Positions 1 to 9,182 of a stretch of 33,637 bases of DNA are shown here, one piece after another. The stretch spans positions 16,728 to 50,364 of the forward strand of contig NZ_LWHQ01000092.1 in the NCBI RefSeq assembly GCF_001653715.1, in the 5' to 3' direction. Each line of letters starts with the position of its first letter. Positions within the stretch are counted from its first letter, which is position 1. The notes below the pieces were generated by a model, which ran no database searches, had not been told where the DNA came from, and was given only the letters and a program-made list of their open reading frames with translations. Origin of the DNA: Methylobacterium platani. GTDB taxonomy: Bacteria; Pseudomonadota; Alphaproteobacteria; Rhizobiales; Beijerinckiaceae. The position numbers and the translations under genes were made by a program.

Positions 1-784
1 CAGTCGTCCGGGAAAGGGGGCCGGCCAACGATGGGCCGTGAGGCAGACCGCGCCGCTACGGAGCTCGTGTCGTGTACCGCTGGACGATTGCCTCTACGGC
101 CTGCAGCCCACGATCCCGCATCTGACCCGCTCCAGCCTGCACCGGTGCCTGCAACGGCACGGCATCAGCCGTCTGCCGGAGATCGAAGGCGACAAGCCCG
201 AGAAGAAGCGCTTCAAGCAGTATCCGATCGGCTACTTCCACATCGATATCGCACAGGTCAGCACCGAAGAGGGCAAGCTATACCTGTTCGTGGCGATCGA
301 TTGCACCAGCAAGTTCGCTTTCGTCCGTCTGGTCGAGAGTGCCGGCAAGATGGAAGCCGCGCAGTTTTTGCGCGATCTGATCCTGGCGGTGCCCTACCGC
401 ATCCACATCGTCCTGACGGATAACGGCATTCAGTTCACCAACCGCAAGAAGGATACCTATGCCTTCGCACACATCTTCGGCCGCGTCTGTGCCGAGAACG
501 ACATCGAGCACCGGCTGACCAAGGTGAACCATCCCTGGACCAATGGCCAGGTCGAGCGGATGAACCGCACGATCAAGGACGCGACGGTCAAGCGCTACCA
601 CTACGACAGCCACGATCAGCTCAGAGACCACCTCCAACTCTTCGTGGATGCCTACAACCACGCCCGCAGGCTCAGGACGCTGCGTGGCCTGACACCCTAC
701 GAACGTATCTGCCAAGCCTGGACCAAGGAACCCGAACGCTTCAGGGTCGATCCGTCACACCGCATCACGGGACCGTACACCTAA
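1..784 (+). mobile_element. IS481-type insertion sequence remnant, left part outside the window
   Basis: The only mobile-element material in the window. It is defined by a DDE integrase-core transposase whose stop codon lies at 782-784. I could not identify a terminal inverted repeat to the right of the stop, so the exact element boundary is unknown; it should lie close to 784, because in this family the transposase usually ends near the right end. The left end is outside the window. Confidence 0.7.
2..784 (+). pseudogene. IS481-family transposase, catalytic domain, damaged or incomplete N-terminus
   Basis: Seen: from about position 92 the frame encodes an integrase core with the three acidic positions of a DDE transposase, in HIDIAQV, LTDNGIQF and NGQVERMNRTIK, followed by the conserved C-terminal block YNHARRLRTLRGLTPYE. 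Known family: such transposases cut and join the ends of an IS481 element and carry an N-terminal helix-turn-helix of roughly 60-90 residues. Here that part is missing or altered. The bases before about 90 read in a different frame (frame 1, with GRPTMG) like the segment that usually precedes the LPLDDCLY motif, while the catalytic part is in frame 2. An indel between about 50 and 95 is therefore likely, leaving a non-functional copy (inference from memory of family sequences). If the frame-2 reading is correct, the gene simply begins before the window. Confidence 0.65.
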
Positions 785-1986
785 GGTCGCACACGAGCGT
801 GGCGAGCGTACCAGAGGGCGACAGCCGCTTGTGTGTTGGTCGCGCCTTCCGTCCCCACCGTGCTGTAGTAAGCGGCGGCATCCGGCTTGCAGTCGTCCTG
901 AAATCCGCTAGCACGCCCGCAAGCATTGTAGTTCACGACCGCCCAATGCGACGGCAGCCGGTCAGCGGCACGCAAGGAATCATAAAAGCGCTGGGCGTAG
1001 GCCTGGAAATTTTTCTCGTGATAAGGGCTTACCAGCACGCTCACCCACAGATTGTTGGCGTGTCCCCACGCAATGACGTCTTTGGTGAACTGCTGGTAGG
1101 CCTTCTGCTGGACCGCGGTCGGCAAGCCCTCAAAATAGAATTTCGGTGGACCGTCGAGCGCGATGCCGCCGCCGTACAGCGCCGCAGCCCGCACGTCATC
1201 CCACCACGCATCCGACCACGGATGTATGACGGCGACGGAGGTCGCATCACCCGCAGCGCCTGAGCCGCCCGACTGGTTTGGCGACGTGATCGGCGCCAGA
1301 GTCTTGACGCCCCCGTCGCGGCGGGCGGCATCCACGAAAAGCTTGAAGTCGGCGTAGGACTGCCACTTGGTGGTGAAAGCCGTCGCGCTGAGGTCGATGT
1401 TGACAATCACCGCTGTCGGCTGAAATCCCTTGGCGATGACTTGACGTCGCCAGTCAGTCGACCAGAACCCAGCATTGAAGCCGCCGCCGAACGAAATCTC
1501 AGCAACGCCGGGGCCAGTACCCGCGAAGGCGCGCGCGATGGCTGGCAGTTGCGGGTTGTCGGTCGCCGAGTAGTGCAGGTAGTAGCCGCCGCGGCCAGAT
1601 GCGCGAAACTGCGCGGAAGCTGATGGGGCGGCGAGGCTTTCGAAGCCGGACGTGCCGCCAAGCGAGACCGCGGCGTCGGGCTGGCGCGCGGCTGGGCCGG
1701 GCGGGGCCGAACCGACCGCGGGGATGGCGGGCTGCGCCACGACCTGGACGCTCTGGTCACAGCCGAAGGGCGGGTCACCGTGCAAGGCGGCGGCGCAGTC
1801 GGACTTAATCCGCAGGACGTTCTCGGCGATGCCGACCGGCAGGATCCGATCCTGCGCGCCGGGCACGATGACCGCGAGGCCGGTGCCCGCTCCTTTCGGG
1901 ACGATGTCGCGGCCAGCGGCCGACTGGATCGCGAACTGCGTGCCCACCGGTACGGCGAGGACGGCGAGCGCGAGGATCAGGCGCAT
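781..1986 (-). CDS. Exported hypothetical protein, possible glycoside-hydrolase-like barrel
   Basis: A 401-residue protein whose ATG at 1986 is preceded by GGAG at a good distance. It opens with a Sec-type signal peptide (MRLILALAVLAVPVGTQFA). Residues about 25-85 form a small N-terminal region containing two cysteines; a Pro/Ala linker follows, then a long region of about 270 residues beginning near GRGGYYLHYSATDN. That region has segments typical of a TIM-barrel sugar hydrolase or chitinase-like fold (VIVNIDLSATAF, GGGIALDGPPKFYFEG, LWVSVLVSPYHEKNF, WAVVNYNACG), but I cannot assign a named family. The stop codon (781-783) overlaps the transposase stop on the other strand, so the native C-terminus may have been cut by the insertion. 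It lies 10 bp behind a small broken gene, with which it probably forms an operon. Confidence 0.7.
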   Translation of the reverse strand: MRLILALAVLAVPVGTQFAIQSAAGRDIVPKGAGTGLAVIVPGAQDRILPVGIAENVLRIKSDCAAALHGDPPFGCDQSVQVVAQPAIPAVGSAPPGPAARQPDAAVSLGGTSGFESLAAPSASAQFRASGRGGYYLHYSATDNPQLPAIARAFAGTGPGVAEISFGGGFNAGFWSTDWRRQVIAKGFQPTAVIVNIDLSATAFTTKWQSYADFKLFVDAARRDGGVKTLAPITSPNQSGGSGAAGDATSVAVIHPWSDAWWDDVRAAALYGGGIALDGPPKFYFEGLPTAVQQKAYQQFTKDVIAWGHANNLWVSVLVSPYHEKNFQAYAQRFYDSLRAADRLPSHWAVVNYNACGRASGFQDDCKPDAAAYYSTVGTEGATNTQAAVALWYARHARVRP

Positions 1987-1996
1987 AGATGCTCCA

Positions 1997-2316
1997 TCAA
2001 GCGTTCGAGAGATCGAAGAGGTAGCCGATGACCGTCCTGTCGGAGACCCGTAGATTGACGCGGCCTGACGTCGCGCCCCGAATAACCCACATGGTGCCGG
2101 GCTCGACGTCGATGTGAACGGGCACAAGCGCTCCAGAGTACGGGATTTTCCAGCCAGGCGCACTTTCCCGGCACCCAGGCCCGCCGGTCCGGGGACGGGC
2201 GCGCCCAGCATGACGGTCGTACCCGCGCCGGCGATCCGGAGTGCCTCGTCGGCGGCGCGCCCGTCCCGGAACGACCTTCCCCGGACCGACCTATCGGCGA
2301 CCGGTGATACTAACAC
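1997..2316 (-). pseudogene. Small hypothetical gene interrupted by a -1 frameshift
   Basis: Not recognised. Two leftward frames join into one plausible protein. The upstream part (from 2316) reads DEALRIAGAGTTVMLGAPV and ends in KVRLAGK. The downstream part reads IPYSGALVPVHIDVEPGTMW, then GRVNLRVSDRTVIGYLFDLS, and stops at 1997-1999, 10 bp before the next start codon. The frames meet at a run of four A on the coding strand (T at 2146-2149); one extra A would fuse them. G/C-rich third positions switch frame at the same point, which supports true coding on both sides. The start at 2316 is uncertain. It could be a pseudogene, a sequencing error in a homopolymer, or less likely programmed slippage. 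Confidence 0.4.
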
Positions 2317-2736
2317 AGGTCATCGAGATCGACCGTCGGTCCCGGTCCCGCATTTCTCCACGTTCCGAAGACCCGCGATTCCGGGAGCGCGATCGGTCGA
2401 AACGGATCATCGGCTCCGTCGATCTCGGGCCGGCGCGCTTATCGAGGCTTGCCCACCGCCTCCGAACGGATGCGTTCGATAAGCGGCGGGATATCGGACG
2501 GTCGCCCGCCCCGAACGCCTGACGGTCTCCACAGTCAGAGGCCGCGACGACAGGCTCCTGAACTCCCTGACGCGGCGGCCTCCGGTAGCCGACATCGACG
2601 GGACGCATCGGCACGACGTGCTGCTCGTACGACGTCCGGCCGATCGCCGGGCGATGCGGATCCCGGCTTCGCTCGGGCGTGCGCAGCGATGCTCCGCCGT
2701 CGCAAATCCGTGAAACCGCGCCGGCGGACGCGGGCG
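2317..2736. other. Gene-free stretch between small pseudogene and chemotaxis gene
   Basis: About 420 bp. Open frames here lack recognisable protein sequence, a good ribosome-binding site and consistent codon bias. I see no strong hairpin or repeat. It must hold the promoter of the leftward small-gene operon and the 3' end of the chemotaxis transcript, but neither is clear. Confidence 0.4.
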
Positions 2737-4422
2737 TCAGGCCGCCCGCACCGTGGCGAGGAACCGCGCCACCTCGGCGCCGAGGTGCTCGGATTGGCGC
2801 GACAGCTCGGTCGCCGAGGCGAGCACCTGGGTCGCGGCAGCACCGGTCTCCTCCGCGGCACCGGCGACGCCCGCGATGTTGCCCGTGACCTCGCCGGTGC
2901 CGGACGCCGCCTGGGCGACGTTGCGGACGATCTCCTGGGTGGCGACGCCCTGCTCCTCGACCGCGGCGGCGATGGCCACCGTCACGGTGTCGATCTCGCG
3001 GATGCGCGCGGTGATCGCCGCGATGGCCGAGACCGTGTCGCCGGTGGCGGTCTGCACCGCGGCGATCTGCTGGCCGATCTCGTCCGTCGCCTTCGCGGTC
3101 TGGGCGGCGAGCTCCTTGACCTCGGCGGCCACCACCGCGAAGCCGCGGCCGGCCGCGCCCGCGCGCGCCGCCTCGATCGTGGCGTTGAGCGCGAGCAAAT
3201 TGGTCTGGGCGGCGATCGACGCGATCAGGCCGGCGACGTCGCCGATCCGGCCGACGGTCTGGCTCAGCTCGCGCACCCGGGCGCCGGTCTGGTCGGCTTC
3301 GGCGACCGCCCGGCGGGCGAGGCCGGCCGAGCCGTCGACCTGGCGGCCGATCTCGGCCACCGAGGCGCCCAGCTCCTCGGCCGCCGCCGCGACCGTGCCG
3401 ACATTCGAGGCCGCCTCCTCGGCCGCAGCCGCCACGGTGGCGGACTGGCTCGCGGTCTCGGTCGCGGTCGCGGTCATCTGTCCGGCGGTGGCCTGCAGCT
3501 CGGTCGCCGACGAGGAGACCAGGCCGACGATGCCGCCGACCGCCCGCTCGAAGCCGTCGGCGAGGGTCATCATCGTGCGGCGGCGCTCCGCCGCCGCCGC
3601 CGCGTCGGCGATCCGCTTGATCTCGGCCTGCTCGGCCGCCTTCCGGGCCACCATCGCCTTGATCCCGTCGACGGCGCGGCCGATCGCGCCGATCTCGTCG
3701 CCGCGGCGCGCCTCCGGGATCTCGGCCTCGATCTCGCCCCGGGCCATCCGCTGCAGGACGGTCACGAGGCGGCCGATCGGCCGGGTGACGCCGAGCATCG
3801 CCACGAGGGCGACCGCCGCCAGGCCGACCAGGAGGCCGAGGCCGCTCACCAGCATCAGCCGGGCGCGGGTGGCGTTGGTCTGGTCGGTCAGGTCGTCCGA
3901 GGCCTTGGCGACGTAGTCCTGGATGTCGAGGGCGAGCTTTCGCGTCTCCTGGATCTGGCCGCCCAGGACCGGATCGACGCTGGTGCGGAACTGCGCCAGC
4001 GCCTCGGCATTGCGCTTCGCCACGGCGAGGTCGCGCACCTCCGCGAGCTTGGCGGTCAGGTCGCCGAGGTCGCGGGCGATCTTGTCGATGCGGGCCGTGA
4101 AGGTCGGTCCCTGCTCGCGCAGAGTCGCGACCGTCGGCTTGACGCCCGCGATGGCTTCGTCGAACTCGGTGCTGGCGCGGTGCATCTGCGCCTCGTCGGT
4201 TTCGGCGACGATGCGGAACGTCGTGTAGCTCAAGGTGTAGAGGATGCGGTTGAGGCGGCTGGCGCTCGCCGGCGCCCGCGCCTCCCGCACGATGAACCGG
4301 CTGTAGGCGTCGTCGATCGCCGTCATGCGCCCTTGGGCGTACCACACGCAGCCGCCCACCATGGCGGCGATCAGCAGGACGGCGGCGGTGAGCTTGTGGA
4401 GAATCGTCGCGTTGGCGAGCAC
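2737..4422 (-). CDS. Methyl-accepting chemotaxis protein
   Basis: A 561-residue transmembrane chemoreceptor that would control CheA through CheW. Seen: TM helix 1 at residues about 8-28; a periplasmic helical sensor of about 160 residues resembling a four-helix-bundle domain; TM helix 2 at about 190-215; a HAMP domain at about 215-270 beginning at the conserved proline of VTRPIGRL; then a long coiled-coil signalling domain. The hairpin tip is unmistakable: QTNLLALNATIEAARAG followed by GFAVVAAEVKELAAQT. There is no CheR-binding pentapeptide at the C-terminus. The start is GTG at 4422, with AGGAA about ten bases upstream. No che genes are nearby, so it is an orphan receptor whose ligand cannot be inferred. 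Confidence 0.95.
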   Translation of the reverse strand: MLANATILHKLTAAVLLIAAMVGGCVWYAQGRMTAIDDAYSRFIVREARAPASASRLNRILYTLSYTTFRIVAETDEAQMHRASTEFDEAIAGVKPTVATLREQGPTFTARIDKIARDLGDLTAKLAEVRDLAVAKRNAEALAQFRTSVDPVLGGQIQETRKLALDIQDYVAKASDDLTDQTNATRARLMLVSGLGLLVGLAAVALVAMLGVTRPIGRLVTVLQRMARGEIEAEIPEARRGDEIGAIGRAVDGIKAMVARKAAEQAEIKRIADAAAAAERRRTMMTLADGFERAVGGIVGLVSSSATELQATAGQMTATATETASQSATVAAAAEEAASNVGTVAAAAEELGASVAEIGRQVDGSAGLARRAVAEADQTGARVRELSQTVGRIGDVAGLIASIAAQTNLLALNATIEAARAGAAGRGFAVVAAEVKELAAQTAKATDEIGQQIAAVQTATGDTVSAIAAITARIREIDTVTVAIAAAVEEQGVATQEIVRNVAQAASGTGEVTGNIAGVAGAAEETGAAATQVLASATELSRQSEHLGAEVARFLATVRAA

Positions 4423-4743
4423 GGGCCCGGTTCCTGGTCTATGTCCGTTGGGCCGCAGGAAACGACAGATGGCTTAATCCTGCGTAAAGCCCCAATGTCC
4501 GGACGGGCCGTGCAGCCTATTGGTGGCGCCCCTGCAACGACCATCGCAGGATAACATCCATGCACGATCCTGCCGGACGGCACTCATCCACCGGGGATTA
4601 CGGAGAGCGAGGGGCCGGAACACAGGGTCACGGGTCGGAGCCGAGCCGGCACCATCGTGCGTGCGTCAAAGCGGTGACCGAACGCCACCTGCCGCGAACG
4701 CGCGACGCCGCGGGAAGTTCCCGTGCGCGAGGGTGCGGACGTC
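4423..4743. other. Intergenic stretch between glnE and the chemoreceptor gene
   Basis: About 320 bp with no convincing gene. A short palindrome, CGGGAAGTTCCCG at 4711-4723, lies about 20 bp past the glnE stop and could contribute to transcript ending. The promoter of the leftward chemoreceptor gene should be here; I could not identify it with confidence. Confidence 0.4.
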
Positions 4744-7659
4744 TCAGCCGAGGATCGCCCCGAACGCCTCCCGCACCGCGGCCCGGGTCTCGGCGAGCTG
4801 GGCGGCGAGCGCCGCCTCGTCGGGCGCGCCGAGCGCCGTCGCGAGCCGCGCGCGGGCCGCCGGCGGGGCGGTGCGGCCGAAATCGCCCTCGACCATCAGG
4901 CGCTGCCAGTGATGCGCGTCGTCGAGGAGCCGGTAGGCGGTGACGAGGCGGCCCGCGAGGCCGGGTTCGAGCAGGCCGTGGGTGCCGGCGTGTTCCAGCA
5001 GGCCCGGCGCGTCGTGACCGATGAGGTCCGGATGGGCGTGGGCGTGGGAGAGCACCAGGGCCTGGGCGAGGAAATCGAGGTCGAGGAGCCCGCCCGGGGC
5101 GAGCTTCAGGTCGAGCGGACCGTGGTCGCCCTTCTCGCGCTCGATCAGCGCCCGCATCGTCCGCGCCTCGCCGACGACGGTCGCGAAGTCGCGGGGCCGG
5201 CACAGGACGGAGGACACGGCGTCGTCGGCCTCCCGCATCAGGCTCGCGTCGCCGGCGAGCGCCCGGGCGCGGGTGAGCGCCATGTGCTCCCACAGGGCCG
5301 CCTCCTCGCGCCAATAGGCGGCGAAGCGGTGCCACTGGTTGGCGATCGGCCCCTGGCCGCCGCTCGGGCGCAGGCGCAGATCGACCTCGTAGAGGCGGCC
5401 GCGGCGGGTCGGCACGGTGAGCGCCGCGACGAGGCGCTGGGTCAGTCTGTTGTAGTAGACCGCGGCGTCGAGGCGGCGGCGCCCGTCGCTCTCGCGCCGA
5501 TCCTGGTCGAAATCGTACAGGACCACGAGGTCGAGGTCGGAATCGGCGGTGAGCTGGCGCGAGCCCAGCCGCCCGAGGCCCAGCACCGCGAGCCGCCCGC
5601 CGGGCACCCGTCCATGCTCCTCGGCGAAGGCGGATTCGGCCGCGCGCAGGGCCGCCGCGACGGCGGCCTCGGCGATGCCCGCATAGGCCCGCCCGGCACC
5701 CGCGGGCGGCAGGATGCCCGAGAGCAGCCGGGCCCCGGTTACGAAGCGCAGCTGGCGCGCCGCGTCGCGGCTGCGGTCGAGGAAATCCTCGTGGTCGCGC
5801 GGCTGGCCGAGGGCCTGGCGGAACTGCAGGCCCAGCGCCTCGGCGTCGGTCACCGGCGCGACGAAGGCGGGGTCGATCACCGCGTCGAGGACGTGCGGGC
5901 TGAACGCCACGGTGTCGGCGAGCCGCGGCACGGTGCCGAGGAGGTCGGCGAAGAGCAGCCGCAGCCGCTCGTGCGAGCGCAGGATGGTGAGGAGCTCGAC
6001 GGCGGCCGGCATGCGCCCGAAGGCGCGATCGAGGGCGGCGAGCGCCCCGTCCGGATCGGCGGTGCCGGCGAGCGCCTGGATCAGCGCCGGCACCAGATCG
6101 GTCAGCACCTCGCGGGCGCGCGGGCTCGTCACGGCCGGGCGGCGGCCGAAATGCCAGCCGCGCACCGTCTCGGTCGCCCGCTCCGGCGCCCGGAAGCCGA
6201 GGCGGCGCAAGGTGGCGAGCGTCTCGGGATCGTCCTCGACGCCGGTGAAGACGAGGTCGCCCACCTCCGCCGCGAGGTCCGGCTCGGCCTCGAACAGCAG
6301 GGCGTAGTGGCCCTGGACCCGCCGCGCCTCGGCGGTCAGGGCCTCGCCGAACGCCGCCTCGTCCGGGTAGCCGAGGAAGCGGGCGAAGCGCGCGAGCTTC
6401 CCCGGCTCGTCGGGCAGGCGCTGGGTCTGCTCGTCGGCCACCATCTGCAGCCGGTGCTCGACGGTGCGCAGGAACCGGTAGGCCTCCGCCAGCTCGTCCC
6501 GCGCCTCGCCGGTGATCCAGCCCTCGTCGTGCAGGGTGGCCAGCATCTCGAGCGTGCGCCGGCCGCGCAACGACGGGCGCCGGCCGCCGAAGACGAGTTG
6601 CTGGGTCTGGACGAAGAACTCGACCTCCCGGATGCCGCCGCGCCCGAGCTTGATGTCGTGGCCGGCCACCGCGACGGCGCCGTGGCCGCGCACGGCGTGG
6701 ATCTGCCGCTTCATCGCGTGGACGTCGGCGATCGAGGCGAAATCGAAGTACTTGCGCCAGATGAACGGGCGCAGCTCGGCCAGGAACCGGTCGGCCAGGG
6801 GCCCATCGCCGGCGACCGGCCGCGCCTTGATGAAGGCGGCGCGCTCCCAGTTCTGCCCGACGGTCTCGTAGTAGGTGTAGGCCGAGGGCAGCGACAGGGC
6901 GGTCGGGGTCGAGCCGGGATCGGGCCGCAGACGGTAATCGACCCGGTGGACGTAGCCGTCGGCGGTGCGCTCCTGCAGCAGCTTGGCGATCGTTTGCGCG
7001 ATCCGGCTGAAGAACGGCGTCGCCTCGACGCCCTCGCGCAGGGGGGCGGTGTCGGGATCGAACAGCACGATCAGGTCGACGTCGCTCGAGTAGTTGAGCT
7101 CGCCCGCCCCGAGCTTGCCCATGCCGAGCACGATGAGGCCGGAGCCGTCCTGCGGCCGGCCCGGATCGGGCGGCCGGAAGCGGCCGGTGCCGGCGGCCTG
7201 GACCAGGGCGGCGTCGACCGCCGCGCTCACCGAGGCGTCGGCGAAGCCGGAGAGCGCCGCCGTCACCTGCTCAAGCGACCAGGCGCCGCCGATATCGGCG
7301 AGGGCCACCAGGAGGGCGTGGGCGGCGCGGTTGCGGCGAAGCCGCCCGGCGACGTCGCCCCCGGCGAGACCCGCCGCGCGCTGGTCGGCCAGGATCGCGG
7401 CGTTGGACTCCTCCGGGGCGCGCTCCAGCAGGCCGGCGAGGCGGGCGGGGTCGCGGGCGGCGAGGCCCCACAGGAACGGCGAGTGGTCGGCGAGGCCGAG
7501 GAGGAGGTCGCGGGCCGGCGCGAGCCGGTCCCCGAGGTCGGGCGCAGAAGCCAGGAGGTCGTCGAGGCGGCCTCGCGCGCGCTCGGGCTCGGCGAGGCGG
7601 GGCGCCCGGGTCAGGCGGGCCGAGAGCGGCCGGGTGTCGCCGGGGTCGGTCGTGCTCAT
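4744..7659 (-). CDS. glnE: Bifunctional glutamine synthetase adenylyltransferase/adenylyl-removing enzyme
   Basis: A 971-residue enzyme that adds AMP to, and removes it from, a tyrosine of glutamine synthetase, tuning nitrogen assimilation in response to PII and glutamine. Seen: both nucleotidyltransferase halves with their hallmark motifs, GMGKLGAGELNYSSDVDL near residues 178-195 (N-terminal deadenylylating half) and GLGRLGSRQLTADSDLDL near residue 700 (C-terminal adenylylating half). Between them is the helical GlnE region with GRGGIREVEFFVQTQQL. Length matches the family. The ATG at 7659 overlaps the stop of the histidine kinase gene by 4 bp (ATGA), so translation is probably coupled. A longer open frame continues upstream, but that part overlaps the kinase and is not GlnE-like. 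Confidence 0.97.
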   Translation of the reverse strand: MSTTDPGDTRPLSARLTRAPRLAEPERARGRLDDLLASAPDLGDRLAPARDLLLGLADHSPFLWGLAARDPARLAGLLERAPEESNAAILADQRAAGLAGGDVAGRLRRNRAAHALLVALADIGGAWSLEQVTAALSGFADASVSAAVDAALVQAAGTGRFRPPDPGRPQDGSGLIVLGMGKLGAGELNYSSDVDLIVLFDPDTAPLREGVEATPFFSRIAQTIAKLLQERTADGYVHRVDYRLRPDPGSTPTALSLPSAYTYYETVGQNWERAAFIKARPVAGDGPLADRFLAELRPFIWRKYFDFASIADVHAMKRQIHAVRGHGAVAVAGHDIKLGRGGIREVEFFVQTQQLVFGGRRPSLRGRRTLEMLATLHDEGWITGEARDELAEAYRFLRTVEHRLQMVADEQTQRLPDEPGKLARFARFLGYPDEAAFGEALTAEARRVQGHYALLFEAEPDLAAEVGDLVFTGVEDDPETLATLRRLGFRAPERATETVRGWHFGRRPAVTSPRAREVLTDLVPALIQALAGTADPDGALAALDRAFGRMPAAVELLTILRSHERLRLLFADLLGTVPRLADTVAFSPHVLDAVIDPAFVAPVTDAEALGLQFRQALGQPRDHEDFLDRSRDAARQLRFVTGARLLSGILPPAGAGRAYAGIAEAAVAAALRAAESAFAEEHGRVPGGRLAVLGLGRLGSRQLTADSDLDLVVLYDFDQDRRESDGRRRLDAAVYYNRLTQRLVAALTVPTRRGRLYEVDLRLRPSGGQGPIANQWHRFAAYWREEAALWEHMALTRARALAGDASLMREADDAVSSVLCRPRDFATVVGEARTMRALIEREKGDHGPLDLKLAPGGLLDLDFLAQALVLSHAHAHPDLIGHDAPGLLEHAGTHGLLEPGLAGRLVTAYRLLDDAHHWQRLMVEGDFGRTAPPAARARLATALGAPDEAALAAQLAETRAAVREAFGAILG

Positions 7660-9182
7660 GCGTCGCCCTCCCGCGGGGCCGGCTCGCGCAAGGGGGCCGG
7701 GAGCCGCAGGCAGGCGCGCAGGCCCGGCGCGTTGTCCTCGAGGGTGAAGGTGCCCTGGTGCAGGCGGGCGACGGCGTTGACGAGGCTGAGCCCGAGGCCG
7801 AAGCCGGGCCGCGTGCGGGCGCTCTCGAGCCGCACGAAGCGCTCCAGCACCCGGCCGCGCTCCGTTTCCGGGATGCCCTCGCCGCGATCGGCGACCGAGA
7901 GGACGATGTCGGCGTCCTCCCGCCGCGCCGCGACGCAGACCACCGGCGCATCCGCCGCATCGGCGGGTTTCTGCCCGTATTTCAGGGCGTTGTCGATCAG
8001 GTTCGCCATCGCCTGTCCGATCAGCTCGCGGCTGCCGTGCAGCACCAGGCCGTCCTCGACCTCGGCCCGCACGGCGACGCCGCGTTCCTCCGCTACGGCT
8101 TCGTACAGCTCCGCGACCTCGAGGGCGACCGCCCCGGCGTCGAATTCGCCCAGGCCCTCGCGGGCGTTGCCGGCCTCCAGCCGCGCGATCATCAGGAGGG
8201 CGTTGAACACCCGGATCAGGTTGTCGCTCTCCTCGATGTTGGCCTCGAGCGCCGCCCGCAGGGCATCCGGGTCGCTGCCCTCGCGCAAGGCCGCGTCGGC
8301 CTTGTTGCGCAGGCGGGTGAGCGGGGTCTTGAGGTCGTGGGCGATGTTGTCGGAGACTTCGCGCATGCCGCGCATCAGCTCGCCGATGCGGTCGAGCATC
8401 GCGTTGAGGTTGCTCGCCAGCCGGTCGAGCTCGTCGCCGGTGCCGGCGAGCGTCAGGCGCCCGTCGAGGTCGCCCGCCATGATGCCGCGGGTGATCTCGG
8501 TCATGTGGTCGACGCGCTTGAGCACGCGCTGGGCGATGAACCAGCTGCCGACGAAGCCGAGGCCCACAACCAGCATCAGCGACCAGGCGAAGGCGCGCCC
8601 GATCACCGCGCGCAGGCGGTCGCGCTCCTCGACGTCGCGGCCGACGAGCAGGCGGAACCCGCCCGGCAGGGTGAAGATGCGCACGATCGCCCGGTGGTCG
8701 AGCCGGTCGCCGTCGGTGCTGCGGGCATAGGCCGTCTCGGTCTGGCCGGGCTCGGCGAGGGTGCCGGGCGGCAGCGCCTCGACGTTGCCGACGACGTGCT
8801 CGCCCGCCGGGGTGGTGACGAGGTAGAGCGAGGCCCCGGGCTCGCGCGAGCGGCGCTCGACCACGCTGACGAGGCGGCGGATGCCGCCGGTGGCGTACTG
8901 GTCGGACAGGCCGTTGATCTCGGCCTCGATGGTCGAGACGATCTGGTCGTCGAGGACGCGCCTGGCGTTCCAGGCCACGTAGCCGAGGGCGAAGAACGCG
9001 AAGGCGGCGAAGACCAGGAGGTAGGCGAGCGAGAGCTTGAAGGCGGTGGTGCGAAACAGCGTGCCGAGGCGCGCCAGCCGCCCGTCGGGACCCGCGCCCT
9101 TCTGGCCCGCCTGGTGGAGGCTCGCTTTGTGACGGCCCGTCTGGATCTGGCCCGCCGGCACGGGCGCGGGCGGCGCGCTCAC
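7656..9182 (-). CDS. Two-component sensor histidine kinase
   Basis: A 508-residue membrane sensor kinase, partner of the adjacent OmpR-type regulator. Seen: an N-terminal cytoplasmic tail; TM1 near residues 47-70 (FKLSLAYLLVFAAFAFFALG); an extracytoplasmic sensor of about 120 residues; TM2 near residues 190-212; HAMP (AGDLDGRLTLAGTGDEL); the phospho-accepting histidine in DNIAHDLKTPLTRL near residue 280; and a HATPase domain with NLIDNALKYG, ADRGEGIP and FGLGLSLV. The start is GTG at 9182, overlapping the regulator stop by 4 bp (GTGA); the 3' end overlaps glnE by 4 bp. What it senses is unknown. Its position in one transcript with glnE suggests, but does not prove, a nitrogen or envelope signal. 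Confidence 0.95.
   Translation of the reverse strand: MSAPPAPVPAGQIQTGRHKASLHQAGQKGAGPDGRLARLGTLFRTTAFKLSLAYLLVFAAFAFFALGYVAWNARRVLDDQIVSTIEAEINGLSDQYATGGIRRLVSVVERRSREPGASLYLVTTPAGEHVVGNVEALPPGTLAEPGQTETAYARSTDGDRLDHRAIVRIFTLPGGFRLLVGRDVEERDRLRAVIGRAFAWSLMLVVGLGFVGSWFIAQRVLKRVDHMTEITRGIMAGDLDGRLTLAGTGDELDRLASNLNAMLDRIGELMRGMREVSDNIAHDLKTPLTRLRNKADAALREGSDPDALRAALEANIEESDNLIRVFNALLMIARLEAGNAREGLGEFDAGAVALEVAELYEAVAEERGVAVRAEVEDGLVLHGSRELIGQAMANLIDNALKYGQKPADAADAPVVCVAARREDADIVLSVADRGEGIPETERGRVLERFVRLESARTRPGFGLGLSLVNAVARLHQGTFTLEDNAPGLRACLRLPAPLREPAPREGDA

Noticed and set aside
2140..2155. Programmed ribosomal frameshift at the A4 tract
   Set aside because: The tract is too short for a classical slippery heptamer and no stimulatory structure is obvious; mutation or read error is simpler.
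2449..4554. Long rightward frame opposite the chemoreceptor gene
   Set aside because: Arg/Asp/Gly-rich shadow with no family resemblance, fully explained by the receptor gene.
4723..8730. A very long open frame antisense to glnE and the kinase gene
   Set aside because: It mirrors the GC-rich codon bias of the genes on the other strand and shows no known domain; all conserved motifs are in the leftward frames.
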